Source of the DNA: Effrenium voratum
Lineage: Eukaryota > Sar > Dinophyceae > Suessiales > Symbiodiniaceae
DNA: 64,000 nt
Reading direction: 5' to 3'
Assembly (NCBI GenBank): GCA_963377175.1
Contig: CAUJNA010002846.1
Coordinates: 31,001 to 95,000, forward strand
In this document: positions 10,641-20,789 of the stretch, one piece after another
How the letters are laid out: each line of letters begins with the position of its first letter
Numbering within the stretch: position 1 is the first letter of the stretch
Notes under the pieces: model-generated
Database searches by the model: none
What the model saw: the letters and a program-made list of their open reading frames with translations, nothing else
Told to the model about the DNA's origin: nothing
Made by a program: the position numbers and the translations under genes

Positions 10641-10836
10641 TGGCGAACTCGTTCAGTTCAAGTTCACCTTGGCCAATGACAGCTTCTTAGCCACTTGGGC
10701 TGTCGTTAAGAGGGCCCGGATCACTTTAGAACCACGCACCCAACTAATCCGCCAGGTGAACCCGGTTGAGCTTTTGCGTGTCTGTGGTTTTTGACACCTT
10801 TTCTTTGGTTGTTTCAGAGGAGAATCAAAGGGACAC

Positions 10837-11015
10837 CGCCAATTCTTTTTTGAGTGTTTGGGATGGCTCGAGATTGACCCCCTGATTGATGAATAGGACT
10901 TCGCATTTCGGATCCGGATCCCTCTGGGTGCAACGCTCTTGATCTGCAAGATCGCTAAGGCCAATTCGCTTGGGTTGCACGTGAGCTATTGCAGGATCGA
11001 CATTGGGATCATTCA
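10837..11015 (-). CDS. Internal exon candidate
   Basis: Minus strand, after CTCAG and before GTGTCC. Reads NDPNVDPAIAHVQPKR, IGLSDLADQERCTQR, DPDPKCEVLFINQGVN, ending LKKELA. About 60 codons, hydrophilic and evenly composed like a real protein. No domain recognised. Confidence 0.5.
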
Positions 11016-11326
11016 CTGAGCTATACACATACATTTTACGTATATGCACGCATGACCATCAAAGTGGGTGTGCCCACCAAATCCGGGGTGCCTAAAAGGT
11101 AAACAAGGACGTACATTTGAGGCACAAACCAAAGCGAGGAGCGCGTAGTTATGTTCCTTCAGATCCGAGTATGCCACCAACCCAAAGACGCATGACCGAA
11201 TGACCTACAGTATAAAATGTAATAGGTTGCAATACCCAGGGACACCTGGAAACTACAAGGGTTCCTTTGGGTGACATTCATTTCAACGCCCCCCCCTTTC
11301 TCGATCTGAACCCCCCCCGTCCTCCG

Positions 11327-11425
11327 TCCCCATGGCGAAGGCTCGACCAACCCATCGCGCGAAAAGCGAAGCCGAGGTCTGCGGCTCCACTGGGCTCCAG
11401 CAGCGCCCAGGCTTCAGATCCTAGG
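11327..11425 (-). CDS. GC3-rich internal exon candidate
   Basis: Minus strand after AATCAGCAG. Reads LGSEAWALLEPSGAADLGF then AFRAMGWSSLRHGDG. The plus strand has a shorter open frame. The donor side runs into a G-rich tract and is not fixed. Confidence 0.45.
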
Positions 11426-11454
11426 CTGCTGATTGGTTCTGGGCTTATGCTCAA

Positions 11455-11535
11455 TGCGCGCGCGCGGGTGTGTGTGTGTGTGTAGCAGCGGGGTGTGTGG
11501 GGTGTGGGGTGCGTGTGTGTGGGGTGTGGGGGCAG
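11455..11535. repeat. GT-rich microsatellite
   Basis: CGCGCGCGGG followed by TG and GGTGTG repeats. Confidence 0.85.
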
Positions 11536-12047
11536 GTCCTTTTTTGGAACTGGTGGTTTTGGTATATCTCCCCTTAGGTGGAAAAGATAGAGCAATTCTT
11601 TCCTCTGCTCCACCGATCTAAATCATGTTTGAACTTGAAGTAAGAGTACCCAAACAATCATAATAAGAACTATGTCCTATCCTGTCCATGTTGGGTGAAC
11701 CCCAAAGAGTAAATCGCTTCAAAGAGATCCCAGCTAAGAAAGGGTCAGGCGAAAACGGAACCCAACCAAGCAGGTGAGGTCGCGAATCAGCTGACCAACT
11801 GGATGGGACCAAGCATCCAGGTGGTAGGGCGCGCCAATTTCAGACGCCAACCACGAACCAATTGGCAGTGAAACCTAGCCGCGGCCAAAAGGAATCAGCG
11901 CGTTTGGGCATTACTACCTCCTTGACGGGACACCTGGGACTTCCGAGTCTTTGGCTTGAAGGCAATTCCAGGGCTTGGCCACAATTCAATGACTTTTGAC
12001 AACCACAATTGAAGGATAGTTTCGCTATTGGTTCAGTGATAACCACC

Positions 12048-12159
12048 TAGGTCCTCCAGTGGAGAGGTTAGAATAAGGCTACCCTTTTTTCTGTAGTCTA
12101 TTTTAGTAGGGGAACCCTGCCCCAAAAAAAGGGGTAATTGGGCACTACTGGGGGACCTA
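12048..12159 (-). mobile_element. Introner family A, copy A3
   Basis: Terminal TAGGTCC/GGACCTA and a direct flank TAACCAC on both sides, read as a 7-bp target duplication. Flanking exons were not resolved. Confidence 0.65.
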
Positions 12160-12283
12160 ACCACTATTGATATTCGCTCTCAGAAAACACTACTGACTTC
12201 GGATTGGTCCGGAGTACCGTAGTAATCAGGGGTGGCTCCCTTCTAGGAAGGCAATGATCCATTTTGGGGGTTGCTCTGACCAG

Positions 12284-12402
12284 TACTGTGGATGGACGAA
12301 TTCCTGCGCTAACTAAGACACCCTCGAATGATGCTTCCACGCAAATACCAACAAATGTTATGGTTTCATGGTGCGAACGGATTTCGCAACCATGCACAGT
12401 AG
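12284..12402. mobile_element. Family B MITE, copy B1
   Basis: Terminal inverted repeats TACTGTGGATGGACGAA and GCAACCATGCACAGTAG; internally TTTCATGGTGCGAACGG. Confidence 0.75.
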
Positions 12403-12559
12403 GGTTAATGCGAAGTTGACATGTTTGAGGAGAAGTTCAGCCACAATTCATCACATAGGTAGCTCGTCTTATTTTCGAGTCGGTGCCCCCTTTTGCTGTA
12501 GCGTCTTTTCTCTAGGGAAACCAACAGGAAAACCGCTTTGCGCCATTTTGGGGTACCGC

Positions 12560-12715
12560 TCCGAAGCTCCTAAAAGGGTTGATTCCCCATTCTTTTCAAC
12601 CATCGTTCTTTTCGAACACCAGCCGTTTTCCCTGGGCTTCAATAGCGTTTCTAGAAAGATCCGTATTCCTGGAAATAGAAATGGAAGGTACCCCTAGAAC
12701 TGTTTGATTCCAACA
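12560..12715 (-). repeat. Family E repeat
   Basis: CCATCGTTCTTTTC..., then ATTCCTGGAAAT and GGAAGGTACCCCTAGAA. Copies at 32820-32960 and 46485-46600 have the same orientation, and those two follow a family C introner. Confidence 0.5.
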
Positions 12716-12868
12716 CCGAAGACGTTTGGGCTCCATCTGAGTTTGCCGTTTTGCTTGGGGGAGCCCTCTTTTGGTTGGCTTTCAAGGGAAACCAAAAAAA
12801 GAAACCCGCACACTTTGCGGGACATGGCAAAGGTAGCCCTCGTTCCGTCCGCACAGCCGTCGGGGCTC

Positions 12869-12973
12869 TCAGGCTTCGGCCGGCTCGAAGCGCATGGACA
12901 TGAGCAGCTGCAAACAATCCGAGACACCCAGGTCCACAGGCCGCCAGGCCTCACGGACCCACGGACCCGGCGC
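12869..12973 (-). CDS. Terminal exon candidate
   Basis: Minus frame PWVREAWRPVDLGVSDCLQ then LLMSMRFEPAEA and stop, with G/C at most third positions. Other frames on both strands are also open, so the call is tentative. Confidence 0.4.
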   Translation of the reverse strand, partial: APGPWVREAWRPVDLGVSDCLQLLMSMRFEPAEA

Positions 12974-12974
12974 G

Positions 12975-13095
12975 CGTTTTTTTCTTCTTCTTCTTTTCCT
13001 CTGTCGAAAAGGAAAGAGAGCGGTGCCCGAAAAAATGGTTGCCTCATAAGGGGTGTCTTCTTCTTCTTCTTCTTCTTCTTTTTTCTTGTCCTCTT
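12975..13095. repeat. (TTC)n tracts
   Basis: Two TTC-rich tracts near 12980-13000 and 13055-13085. Confidence 0.85.
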
Positions 13096-13597
13096 TTTTT
13101 GAGTTGGTACGCCCTTTTGGGGGTGCTTTCTTTTTCAAGTTGGTATTTTGAGGGAGGAAAGCTGAACCCAAGGCGCAAGTTCAAGGGTGCTAAGCAGCCA
13201 ATTCTGTCTAAGTTGAGTGTTTGCCAAACGCGTGAAAGACATGGTGGGAAGACAGTGCACATTTTGCGGCCGACTGGCTGACACAACCATTTTCGGTCTC
13301 CAAATCTGAGGGGAACACGATTGCTCTGAATAGCTGAAACGCTTGGACCTGAGCTTTGGAATTAGCATTTCCGGATTTCAGTGTCACCTGGTCGCTTTCA
13401 CAATCCGAGCAACCCTTGAAAGGAGACAATTAACAGCAGGCCAGCAAAACGCGCTTACAGTGCTGCATCCTACTAAGGACGAGGGGTGGCCGGTTTCTAC
13501 TGTTCTTCAGTAAAATCATCCAAGGCAAAAAGGGTTCCCTATCCCGAGACAAGCACACACATGAGCGGCGCCCAGAACCTACGATGGTTATACAGGT

Positions 13598-13712
13598 TCA
13601 GATAGCCCGAAGCATAATCCCTGTGAAGCTGCCCAGTGGAGGTTTCGGGCGCTGCGTTTGCGGCAACTCTTCGAGAAGAGTGAGGCCTGGGGGCCATTGT
13701 GGGTGACCAAAA
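13598..13712 (-). CDS. Coding-like block, strand ambiguous
   Basis: Minus strand after GGGCTTTTAG: GHPQWPPGLTLLEELPQTQ, RPKPPLGSFTGIMLRAI, stop. On the plus strand a frame is open from about 13575 to a GTACCT at 13952 (125 codons, with TYDGYTGSDSPKHNPCEAA). One of the two is probably real; I cannot decide. Confidence 0.35.
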
Positions 13713-13981
13713 CTAAAAGCCCGCCCGCCCTAGAACAGGAAGCCGGACACAAGGCGTTTTGTGCATGTGGGTGCGGCTCAAACGGGAACGGTTTTGAAGC
13801 CCACGAGTGGCTTCCTGTGGAACCTCACAACATTGCATCACCTCCAAAACAGACACTCTCTCAAAGACCTAACTCCACGAGTGAATTTGGACGTCTCCAC
13901 ATGTCCACAAGCCTAGTCCCCAATCCAATCTCACAGGGGCAAACATCGGGAAGGTACCTAAACATAGGTGTCCTAAAATAG

Positions 13982-14026
13982 ATGGCCCTGGTAGATGTTT
14001 CAACCAGTAGGTTTTACCAGGGCCTG
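13982..14026. repeat. Hairpin GGCCCTGGTA/TACCAGGGCC
   Basis: A perfect 10-bp stem with a 21-nt loop. GGCCCTGGTA recurs at 49117 with a partial second arm. Confidence 0.6.
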
Positions 14027-14479
14027 CTATGTTCAACCAGGCTAACCCAAGAAATCGGCGCCCGTGTGCCCGAAAAAAATAATAGCACGAGGGACGGTTT
14101 TCGCAGTCCAGCCAACAACACAAGTCGGGACGGGGCGATCTTGCCGGACACCCAATCGGTGGGAAAAAACACAATCAATGCGTTCTGGCTGCATGGAAAC
14201 CTGCAGTTGGATCGCTCCGTTGGGCGATTTGTGGAGCGACCCGGTGTTGGGTCCCACAGGCGACTTGATGTTGGGACCCAACCAGTTTTCTTGGACATAA
14301 ACCAGACTTACCCCTTAAAACTCCCTGCACCCTGGGAAAGTTCTCATCTTTTACAGACACTTTTCGCCCATGTTATCCCCAAACAGTTCTTAAAAGTTGT
14401 GTGTTTTTAAGAGGTAAGCAGAAGGCAACATGGAGGTCGACAAAAAAGAGAGAGAAAAACCGGTTTGTGGCTGGCAGAC

Positions 14480-14616
14480 CTGGGTCCCCGTGGCCACTGC
14501 AAAACGCCCAAGGCGACCGAATCGCTGGGGGCTGCGGCGTCGAGGCGAATCTCCCCACCCTGCCACCGCAGCACGCCGTGGTAGGGCACCCCCTGAGCCG
14601 GGGCATTCATTTCACT
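14480..14616 (-). CDS. GC3-rich internal exon
   Basis: Minus strand between GGAG and a GTCTGCC donor. Reads EMNAPAQGVPYHGVLRWQ, GGEIRLDAAAPSDSVALG, VLQWPRGP. G/C at nearly all third positions. Lies in the same strand and order as the exon at 14926-15169. No family recognised. Confidence 0.5.
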
Positions 14617-14925
14617 CTCCGAAAAGAATCCAGAAAACCCAAAACCAGAAAAACAAACAAAAAGCAAAAAACAAAACACCAGAACCGATGCTTTCGCAAG
14701 GCATGGCTGAAACAAAGGGGGACATATAACCCTCGACATGTGCCCACAATGGGAGGGGGAGGAACTTAAAGCATCCCCCCCACCCAAGGAGAGGCCCTCA
14801 GAAAAATCGGGGTTCTGAGAACTGTCTTGCTTGTTACTTGTCTTTTTGTTGGGGGGGCAGGGGTTGGCAAGGTATCATGAGGCTTAGACGCTACTACGTA
14901 TCTATTATACAGCTCTGAGGTTTAC

Positions 14926-15169
14926 CAGGCAACCCCTTCCAACAAATTTTTGTAGGCCTGTGTCCAAAGCGGTGCGCCCCGGACCATTTGATTTGCTCCT
15001 TTGCGTATGACATGGGATTCTTGTTTTGCCGCCTGGTTTTTGTGGGCCATTTCGCTGGGCCCATTCCTCCCCAAACACTCAGTAGACTGCCAGTGTTTTA
15101 AACGTGACGTCCTCAGATTCGGATCTGGATCGCCCTTTCCTGTGAGTCCGGCTGCGCACTGACCAAGGT
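14926..15169 (-). CDS. Long internal exon with canonical splice sites
   Basis: Minus strand: TTCGCTCTTTATGCAG acceptor and GTAAAC donor; 81 codons. Reads LGQCAAGLTGKGDPDPN, LRTSRLKHWQSTECLG, AKQESHVIRKGANQMV, TQAYKNLLEGVA. A family B MITE lies just upstream at 15224-15360, in the inferred intron. Function unknown. Confidence 0.55.
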
Positions 15170-15223
15170 CTGCATAAAGAGCGAAGGCGAACTGATTAAC
15201 CGGACTGCCACAATTTTGGGGTC

Positions 15224-15360
15224 CTTGTGGATGGTTGCGAAATCCGTTCGCACCACGAAAAACTATGGTTAACACCATAACGTTTCTTGGTATTTACATG
15301 GGAATCATCATACCAGGGACTCTTAGGTGGTGCGACGTGGATTTTGACCATCCACAGTAG
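15224..15360. mobile_element. Family B MITE, copy B2
   Basis: TGTGGATGGTTGCGAAATCC at one end and GACCATCCACAGTAG at the other; reversed relative to B1. A fragment of the same family lies at 15513-15545. Confidence 0.75.
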
Positions 15361-15665
15361 GGGTGAAAAGTCCAGTGACTTGGAGCATGCCCACGGTTAG
15401 CCTAAGTCGGGGAGCGTCCCTTCGTGGGAAGTTCGCACAAACAGAACACACCCTCAATGATTATTCCTCTGGGATCAACACATTGACCTCTGGATCAATC
15501 TCATGCTGACCTATTGTGGATGGACAAATTCTGCACCAGTTGGTAGGTGGGTGGTCCCAATATTCACAGGGCTTCGTCAATTTTCGGAATTTTTTCAAGG
15601 TAGATTCTTCACCTTGGTCAACGGGGTGTGTTGAGCCGAGCCTTTGTGCAGACTATCACTTGTGG

Positions 15666-15839
15666 CTAAACAATCCCGCGTAGATGGGGGTTGAGCAACA
15701 TCTGGTCGTCTCTCAAAATAGGGATGCGGCCCTGCAAAATGGCAACGTTTCCGTTTGGTGTCCAACCTCTTGGCTTGGTCGGTGAGTTGCCAAACGAACG
15801 ACTCTTCTTTGCGTGCTTTAATCTCTGCACCATATATCC
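15666..15839 (-). CDS. Exon, downstream partner of 15926-16172
   Basis: Minus strand after CATGCAG. Reads GYMVQRLKHAKKSRSFGN, SPTKPRGWTPNGNVAILQ, MLLNPHLRGIV, stop. Phase 0 with the upstream exon across an 86-nt intron (15840-15925). Confidence 0.45.
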   Translation of the reverse strand, partial: GYMVQRLKHAKKSRSFGNSPTKPRGWTPNGNVAILQGRIPILRDDQMLLNPHLRGIV

Positions 15840-15925
15840 CTGCATGACAACCACATGTGTCCAAGGAACCATGTCCCCCTGTTGTCAAAACCGGAGCAGC
15901 GGTTTTGCTTAAACACATGCCAAAC

Positions 15926-16172
15926 CTGACCCAACTCCACACCGAGCATTAACAAAAACCGCAGTTGGTCAAGCTTTTCAGACACGAACTTCATAGTTTT
16001 CTTGAGGCGCTTTAGTCCAAGCCAGGTCCTGAGCCTGCACGTCTGCACGTCTTGGACGTCCGTGTGGCTTCTTTCCAGCGGAGAAAAGATCTGGACCCCA
16101 AATAGAAAAGCACCAGGCTCAGGCAAAACGCCTCCGGAGGCGACTTCGCGACCTTCTGGACCAGTCTCTTGC
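15926..16172 (-). CDS. 82-codon exon
   Basis: Minus strand after CTCTCCTTGGCATCAG, ending GGTCAG|GTTTGG. Reads QETGPEGREVASGGVLPE, IFSPLERSHTDVQDVQTC, KRLKKTMKFVSEKLDQLRF, LLMLGVELGQ; the middle is a basic amphipathic stretch. The plus strand shows CTTTCCAG and GTAAGT around 16079-16195, a competing but shorter exon. Confidence 0.5.
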
Positions 16173-16474
16173 CTGATGCCAAGGAGAGTTGAACAGTAAG
16201 TGCTCCTCCCAGTCATAGTCCTTGCACCTCCAGCTTCTGGCCGGTCGCTTCGGTACCGTGGCTCATCTGCGCAATGCCCAGGACTGAGGGCTGATGACTC
16301 TCATCCTCGGCGAAAATTTGAAGCAAGGGATATAATCAGTCCCAGTGGCCATTGGGAAGAACGGGAATCTTTTGGCTGGTTGCTTTCATAGGAACCCCCT
16401 TCAATCAAAAAGGACAAAAGGGCTCGTACCCGAATGGGGGTCTGTGGTTCTTATCATCAATGAATCGTTCTGAA

Positions 16475-16565
16475 GTTCACCTCAAAAGCCAGTACAAATC
16501 GCACCCATATGGCAGTGGAGATTGGGATGTTCACTGGGGGTACGGGCTTTTGACCCATGGCCATA
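16475..16565 (-). repeat. Family G repeat, reversed
   Basis: CACTGGGGGTACGGGC then TTTTGACCCATGGCC, the reverse complement of the copies at 49751 and 59392. Confidence 0.6.
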
Positions 16566-16789
16566 TCATTGGAAAGGGGGTCCAGGGCCGAGGTGAACAC
16601 ATCCATTCCGGCCTCTTCGGGAATGTCGCGTCGGTGCCCGCACACGAAGACCATCATCTCTGGCTCCAGCTTGCTATCCTGCAACACCGTCCTATTCTTC
16701 GCAATCGGGATTTCTTTTTGCAAGGGTTGCGCAGTCTGGGATTGACGTTGGAAGGGGAGCCTTTTTTTTCAGTTCTGTGGGGGTTTCCC

Positions 16790-16845
16790 ACTAAACCACA
16801 ATAAGCAAACATGTATTTTTTCCCCAACGACAACCATGATTGTGG
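16790..16845. repeat. Family M repeat
   Basis: CCACAATAAGCAAACATGT then CCCCAACGACAACCATG. Also at 34728-34780 and 51800-51856. Confidence 0.55.
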
Positions 16846-17177
16846 AAAAGCCTAAGGGGCCTTTGGGGTCACACGAAAGGCCAGCAAGAAACGAGACGAA
16901 ATCCCAGACCAAGCCCAAAACTCTGACAATTTATCCGGAATTTAACAGGGAGGGACAATGAATCGGACATGAGCCACCATCAAACTACCAGCGTCTACCG
17001 AAAACACCTGGTAGAATCAACCGGTAGTTGCGGCGGTGCTCAAACATTTGGTGCCCCTGTCTTGCTGGCTAGGAATCCCCAGAAAGAAGAAGGGGGCTAA
17101 TCAATGGAAGGTCCATGAGGCAAAGCCAGCCATTTGGAGACCTCAAAGTCATTGAAAATCCATAAAGCCCAGAAACA

Positions 17178-17275
17178 CCAAACGGACGTTGGAGTTTTCC
17201 CAACTTTGCGGCGAGGCGTTCGACGAACGCGGCGTTAAAAGCCAGAGGGACACCGCCGACAAATTTTTGGGCGGA
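17178..17275 (-). CDS. Exon-like segment
   Basis: Minus frame RSAQKFVGGVPLAFNAAF, VERLAAKLGKLQRPFG. The frame is open 17069-17383 but only this part is GC-rich. Splice sites not fixed. Confidence 0.35.
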
Positions 17276-17514
17276 ACGACACCTTGGGGTTGTATCAGGG
17301 AACCCTCCAAAATGGGTGCGATAGGCAGGGAATGAGAAATGGAGTCTGACCCCTTTTTCACCGTCTCCTTTGGTTTCCTTCAATTGGGAATCTTACCACT
17401 TTTTTTTTCAAGACCCGGAAGGTCACTCCCTGCTGAGCACCACCCAGGTTCATTTTCCCCTTTCAATCACTCTTCAAAGTGGTGCCCTCAAAAACGAGAC
17501 ACAGCCACTTGGCC

Positions 17515-17650
17515 AGGTCCAAATCCAAATCGTACCCCCAATGAACATCCCAATCCCCACAAAAAAAGGGTTCTAAAATGGGAGGCGAACTCACCTAATT
17601 ACCAACCACAATGGGATCCCAAAACGGTTTTGACAACCACAGCCATTTGA
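17515..17650 (+). repeat. Family G repeat
   Basis: CGTACCCCCAATGAACATCC and TTTTGACAACCACAGCCAT. Confidence 0.5.
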
Positions 17651-18153
17651 AGCATCGAGTTGACTTGCCGGAGGACCCACCGCATGGTCTGTCCTCAAGC
17701 TCGATGGGGATGAGGTACACGTAAACTGCGACCTGGGAATCCGAGTGGGCCACTCGAAACCGTCAAAGATGGTTCAGTTTTTATTCCCATGCAATGGCAG
17801 GAAACACGAAACCCAACCAACCATGGTTAAACAGGACATTTCTTTGGGTTCTGCTCTCATTTCCGGGTTCCGGGTTTCGTTTGTAAACTGTAACGTCAAT
17901 GAATTGTGAAAAGATAGGGGACGTTTTCTAGTAGAGATTGTACCGCTAAAAACACATATGCCATGTTGGGATTCAAATGTGCGACTGTGTGAAGCGCGCA
18001 TGCAGCATACGTATGGGGAACCACAGGGTTGTATGGGCATGAATGTATGATCAATACATCGTATAACGCGTTGTAAAACAATTACACAAAGATAGAACGA
18101 ACATGCATCAAAACAAACCAACAACCTCAGCATCAAATGGCCGAGGCAAGCAC

Positions 18154-18320
18154 ACATATATATATATATATATACACACACACAACTGCACATACCAGAA
18201 TGAATGAAGAGGCCCTATCATTCGATAGGCCCTCAAACCTTAATATAAGTAGGTGAATCTTCTTCGGGACCCCCCCCCCCCAAAACAAATACATATATAC
18301 ATATATATATATACACACGT
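18154..18320. repeat. (TA)n and (CA)n microsatellites
   Basis: TATATA/CACACA at 18154-18186 and ACATATATAT at 18288-18318, separated by a poly-C run. Confidence 0.85.
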
Positions 18321-18537
18321 ATTCGTGAATAAATGCACATAATGGTGGTTTTCCATTGCTTTTTTTCTAACCCAGCCCAACACGGGTACCCTCGAAAAAG
18401 GCACACCTATATTATTTTCTCCTGATCCACCGCTTGGGTGACCGAGAACCATCCTGGTTTTAGAGATACAGACTGACTCACCTCTCGATCGGGGCCTGGA
18501 TATCAAAGGTTTAAACTTTGGGGAGTTTGACGCAAAG

Positions 18538-18672
18538 CTTCTACTTGGTTAAGACCCCTGGAAGCAATGAGACAATATTTCCAGTAGTGATTTAAAACCA
18601 ACAGAGGACAATAAAAACAAAAAAAGCAAAAACAAAAACAACAACAACAACAACATCTTAAGCAAACGGAAG
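18538..18672 (-). mobile_element. Introner family C, copy C4
   Basis: Core CAATATTTCCAGTAGTGA with an (AACAAC)n expansion inside; ends in AAGCAAACGGAAG. Confidence 0.55.
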
Positions 18673-18829
18673 AACATGGGTCAACCGCACTGCCTGATTG
18701 GGACCGCCAACCCACCAATCAAACATTCGTCTTGACTTGGGCGAGTCTCGAAATCGGGGAACTCTCAAACTGGGTGGTTTCCTCTTGGTCTCTGGTTTAA
18801 ACCAAGCAAAAAAGGAGTTCCCTCAACTC

Positions 18830-18928
18830 ACTTCCTGAGTGGATTGGGCAAAACAAGTTCAAACTTTTTGTAGACCGCTAAAACGGTCTTCCCAAAAAGT
18901 TCAAAGTCCAGGAATGCATGGAGTGAGT
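18830..18928. repeat. Family J repeat
   Basis: CTTCCTGAGTGGATTGGGC ... CAGGAATGCATGGAGTGAGT. Relatives at 19702-19800, 30890-30980 and 55428-55520. Confidence 0.45.
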
Positions 18929-18979
18929 AACAGATTCGCTTTTGGACGACTGAGCCGAGTGGTGACCCGTCACAAACGA

Positions 18980-19225
18980 TCAAGCTCCACAGAACACGGA
19001 TTTCACAATGCCCGTGTCAGACCTAGCGAACTCGCTGCGTCCCGGGCGGACACCTCCACTTGGATGTCCTGCGAAAGCCGGAAAGGTGCGCGGTGAGAAT
19101 TCCCGTTCCCCTTCAAACGCGGGTGCCAAGCCTCCGATCAACTCAGGTGATATCCCCAGCCCGGAACCTTTGGAACGAGCCTCCGAACCCCCGAAACGGA
19201 ATATTTGGGGGTCGACTCCAAAGCT
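18980..19225. CDS. Coding-like block, strand ambiguous
   Basis: Minus: FGGSEARSKGSGLGISPELI ... SDTGIVKSVFCGA, stop at 18980. Plus: MPVSDLANSLRPGRTPPL ... STPKLPALGE, stop at 19244. The two frames share third positions, so base bias does not help. Confidence 0.35.
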
Positions 19226-19447
19226 TCCAGCTCTTGGGGAATGAAAAACACCCACCGTGCGGCTTCAATGATGCGGCATGGACTTAGAGGCTGAATACCC
19301 CTCTGATAAGGCCTGCTCACGGCCTGAAGGCTTTTCAGGGCTTGATGTCTCAAGATAGGGCTATGGGCCCCTGTGGTTGCCTTCCTTTTTGGTCGCCCTT
19401 GGACCCTTGGACCAAGGTGAAAATTCGGTACTCCAAAAAAATCTCAC

Positions 19448-19561
19448 GCTGTATGTGGAATTCAAAGGTCAGAGGGTCCAGGGGATCCGCATTTTTGAGG
19501 CGACAGGTTTGCCTGTCCTGGCTGACGTTGCGCTCCGCCTGGAACGTGGTCTTGGAGATGG
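19448..19561 (-). CDS. 38-codon internal exon, well supported
   Basis: Minus strand: CCACTTAG acceptor, GTGAGA donor, phase 1 at both ends. Reads ISKTTFQAERNVSQDRQTC, RLKNADPLDPLTFEFHIQ. Strong G/C third-position bias. Family unknown. Confidence 0.6.
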
Positions 19562-20635
19562 CTAAGTGGTTACCCTCCCAAAGAACAAACACAGAATCTG
19601 CACAGGGGTTGGAAGACCGTGGTCCTTCGACGGAGACCAGTGCAGGTTCCTTTTGTTTGCTCTTGGCCGAAGGGAACTACTGGTGGAGGAAATCACCTTC
19701 ACTTCGTGGGTGGATGGGCCGAAACAAGTGAACTTTTTGTTTGCCAGTAAGATTGTCTTCCCAACGAGCTTAAAGTGCATGAGCCCAAGTAGTGAGAGGT
19801 GCAGAAGGAAGATTCTTCTTTGCTCACCTTGCACCTGGAAAAGGGCCAACAAGTTGGCATCAGCTTGCTCCGTCGGGCGTCAAACATGGGTCTATCCTTT
19901 TTGGAGGGTACCCTTTTCGGTGTGGTTTTAACCGGAAGCCAAGAGGAAAACCACAATTCTTGGGAAATGCCGTTTGGGATAGCAACGAATTTTAGGGATA
20001 GTTGCCAGGGGATCACATGCCCTCATTCCCCAAGGGGCGGGGTTCCCAATTTTATTTGGGATGTTTCGACCCCATAGATCTTGGAGTTTCTTCGTTTTTT
20101 CCACACTTACCCCAAACAGCCCAACGAGCAACCAAACATTTCTCGTTAGAGAACAGCAATCTATTACAGCTCGATCCTTTCAACAGAACATGGCATAACA
20201 AACCCGTAACTTGACACAAGCAACGGATCCCCAAGTGACATGTGGTTGTCGCTCATTTTACCTCGGATAGGTGGAGTCGCACACCCTAGGCAGGTCCCGG
20301 ACACTCACCTCTAGTGGCTCTCCTTTTAGAATGGGGCATCAATTCAAAGCTAAGTTTACTGCACGTTCTCCTGAACATTACTCCTACCAGGGTTTTGCGC
20401 CTGAACATCAAAACAAACCATAAGCCTACTGGGCCATGAGGGAAAACCAATGCAACCAAACCAAGCCATATGTGTGGTGCTAGAGGCCTATATAGGTGGC
20501 AAATATAATCATCCATACCTCCAAAAACTCTGGGACATTCCTTCTTTTGGGCGTGTTTTTCGTTTTCTTTACGGTGCCCTTTTTGGGAGCCGAAGAAAAA
20601 CCCAACAGGACGGCCATTAAAAAAAAAAAACGGAC

Positions 20636-20747
20636 GCTTCGGGTCGGAAGTGTTCTCGCCTCGTTGGGCCGGAAGTCTTGTTTCTCTCGGCGCAGCGGTC
20701 GCCCGCTCAGCTCGCAGGTGACCTCCGCGATGCGAAGCGCATCGGGT
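20636..20747 (-). CDS. GC3-rich internal exon
   Basis: Minus strand between CCGGCAG and GTCCGT. Reads PDALRIAEVTCELSGRPLRR, EKQDFRPNEARTLPTRS. Nearly all codons end in G or C up to the edges, where the DNA turns to A/T tracts. Too short in reading frame to stand out by length. Family unknown. Confidence 0.55.
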
Positions 20748-20789
20748 CTGCCGGGTTTGTCCGGGCCGAATGAGTTGGAACCCCAAAAT

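Noticed and set aside
12284..12402. Family B as a fourth introner family
   Set aside because: Copies occur in both orientations and none was found exactly between two in-phase exons.
10837..15169. Homology between the two DPDP-containing minus exons
   Set aside because: The shared DNA words occur in a different order at the two places, so the match is likely chance.
16079..16195. Plus-strand exon with CTTTCCAG acceptor and GTAAGT donor
   Set aside because: It lies antisense to an 82-codon minus exon that joins in phase to another exon; I judged the plus signals to be chance.
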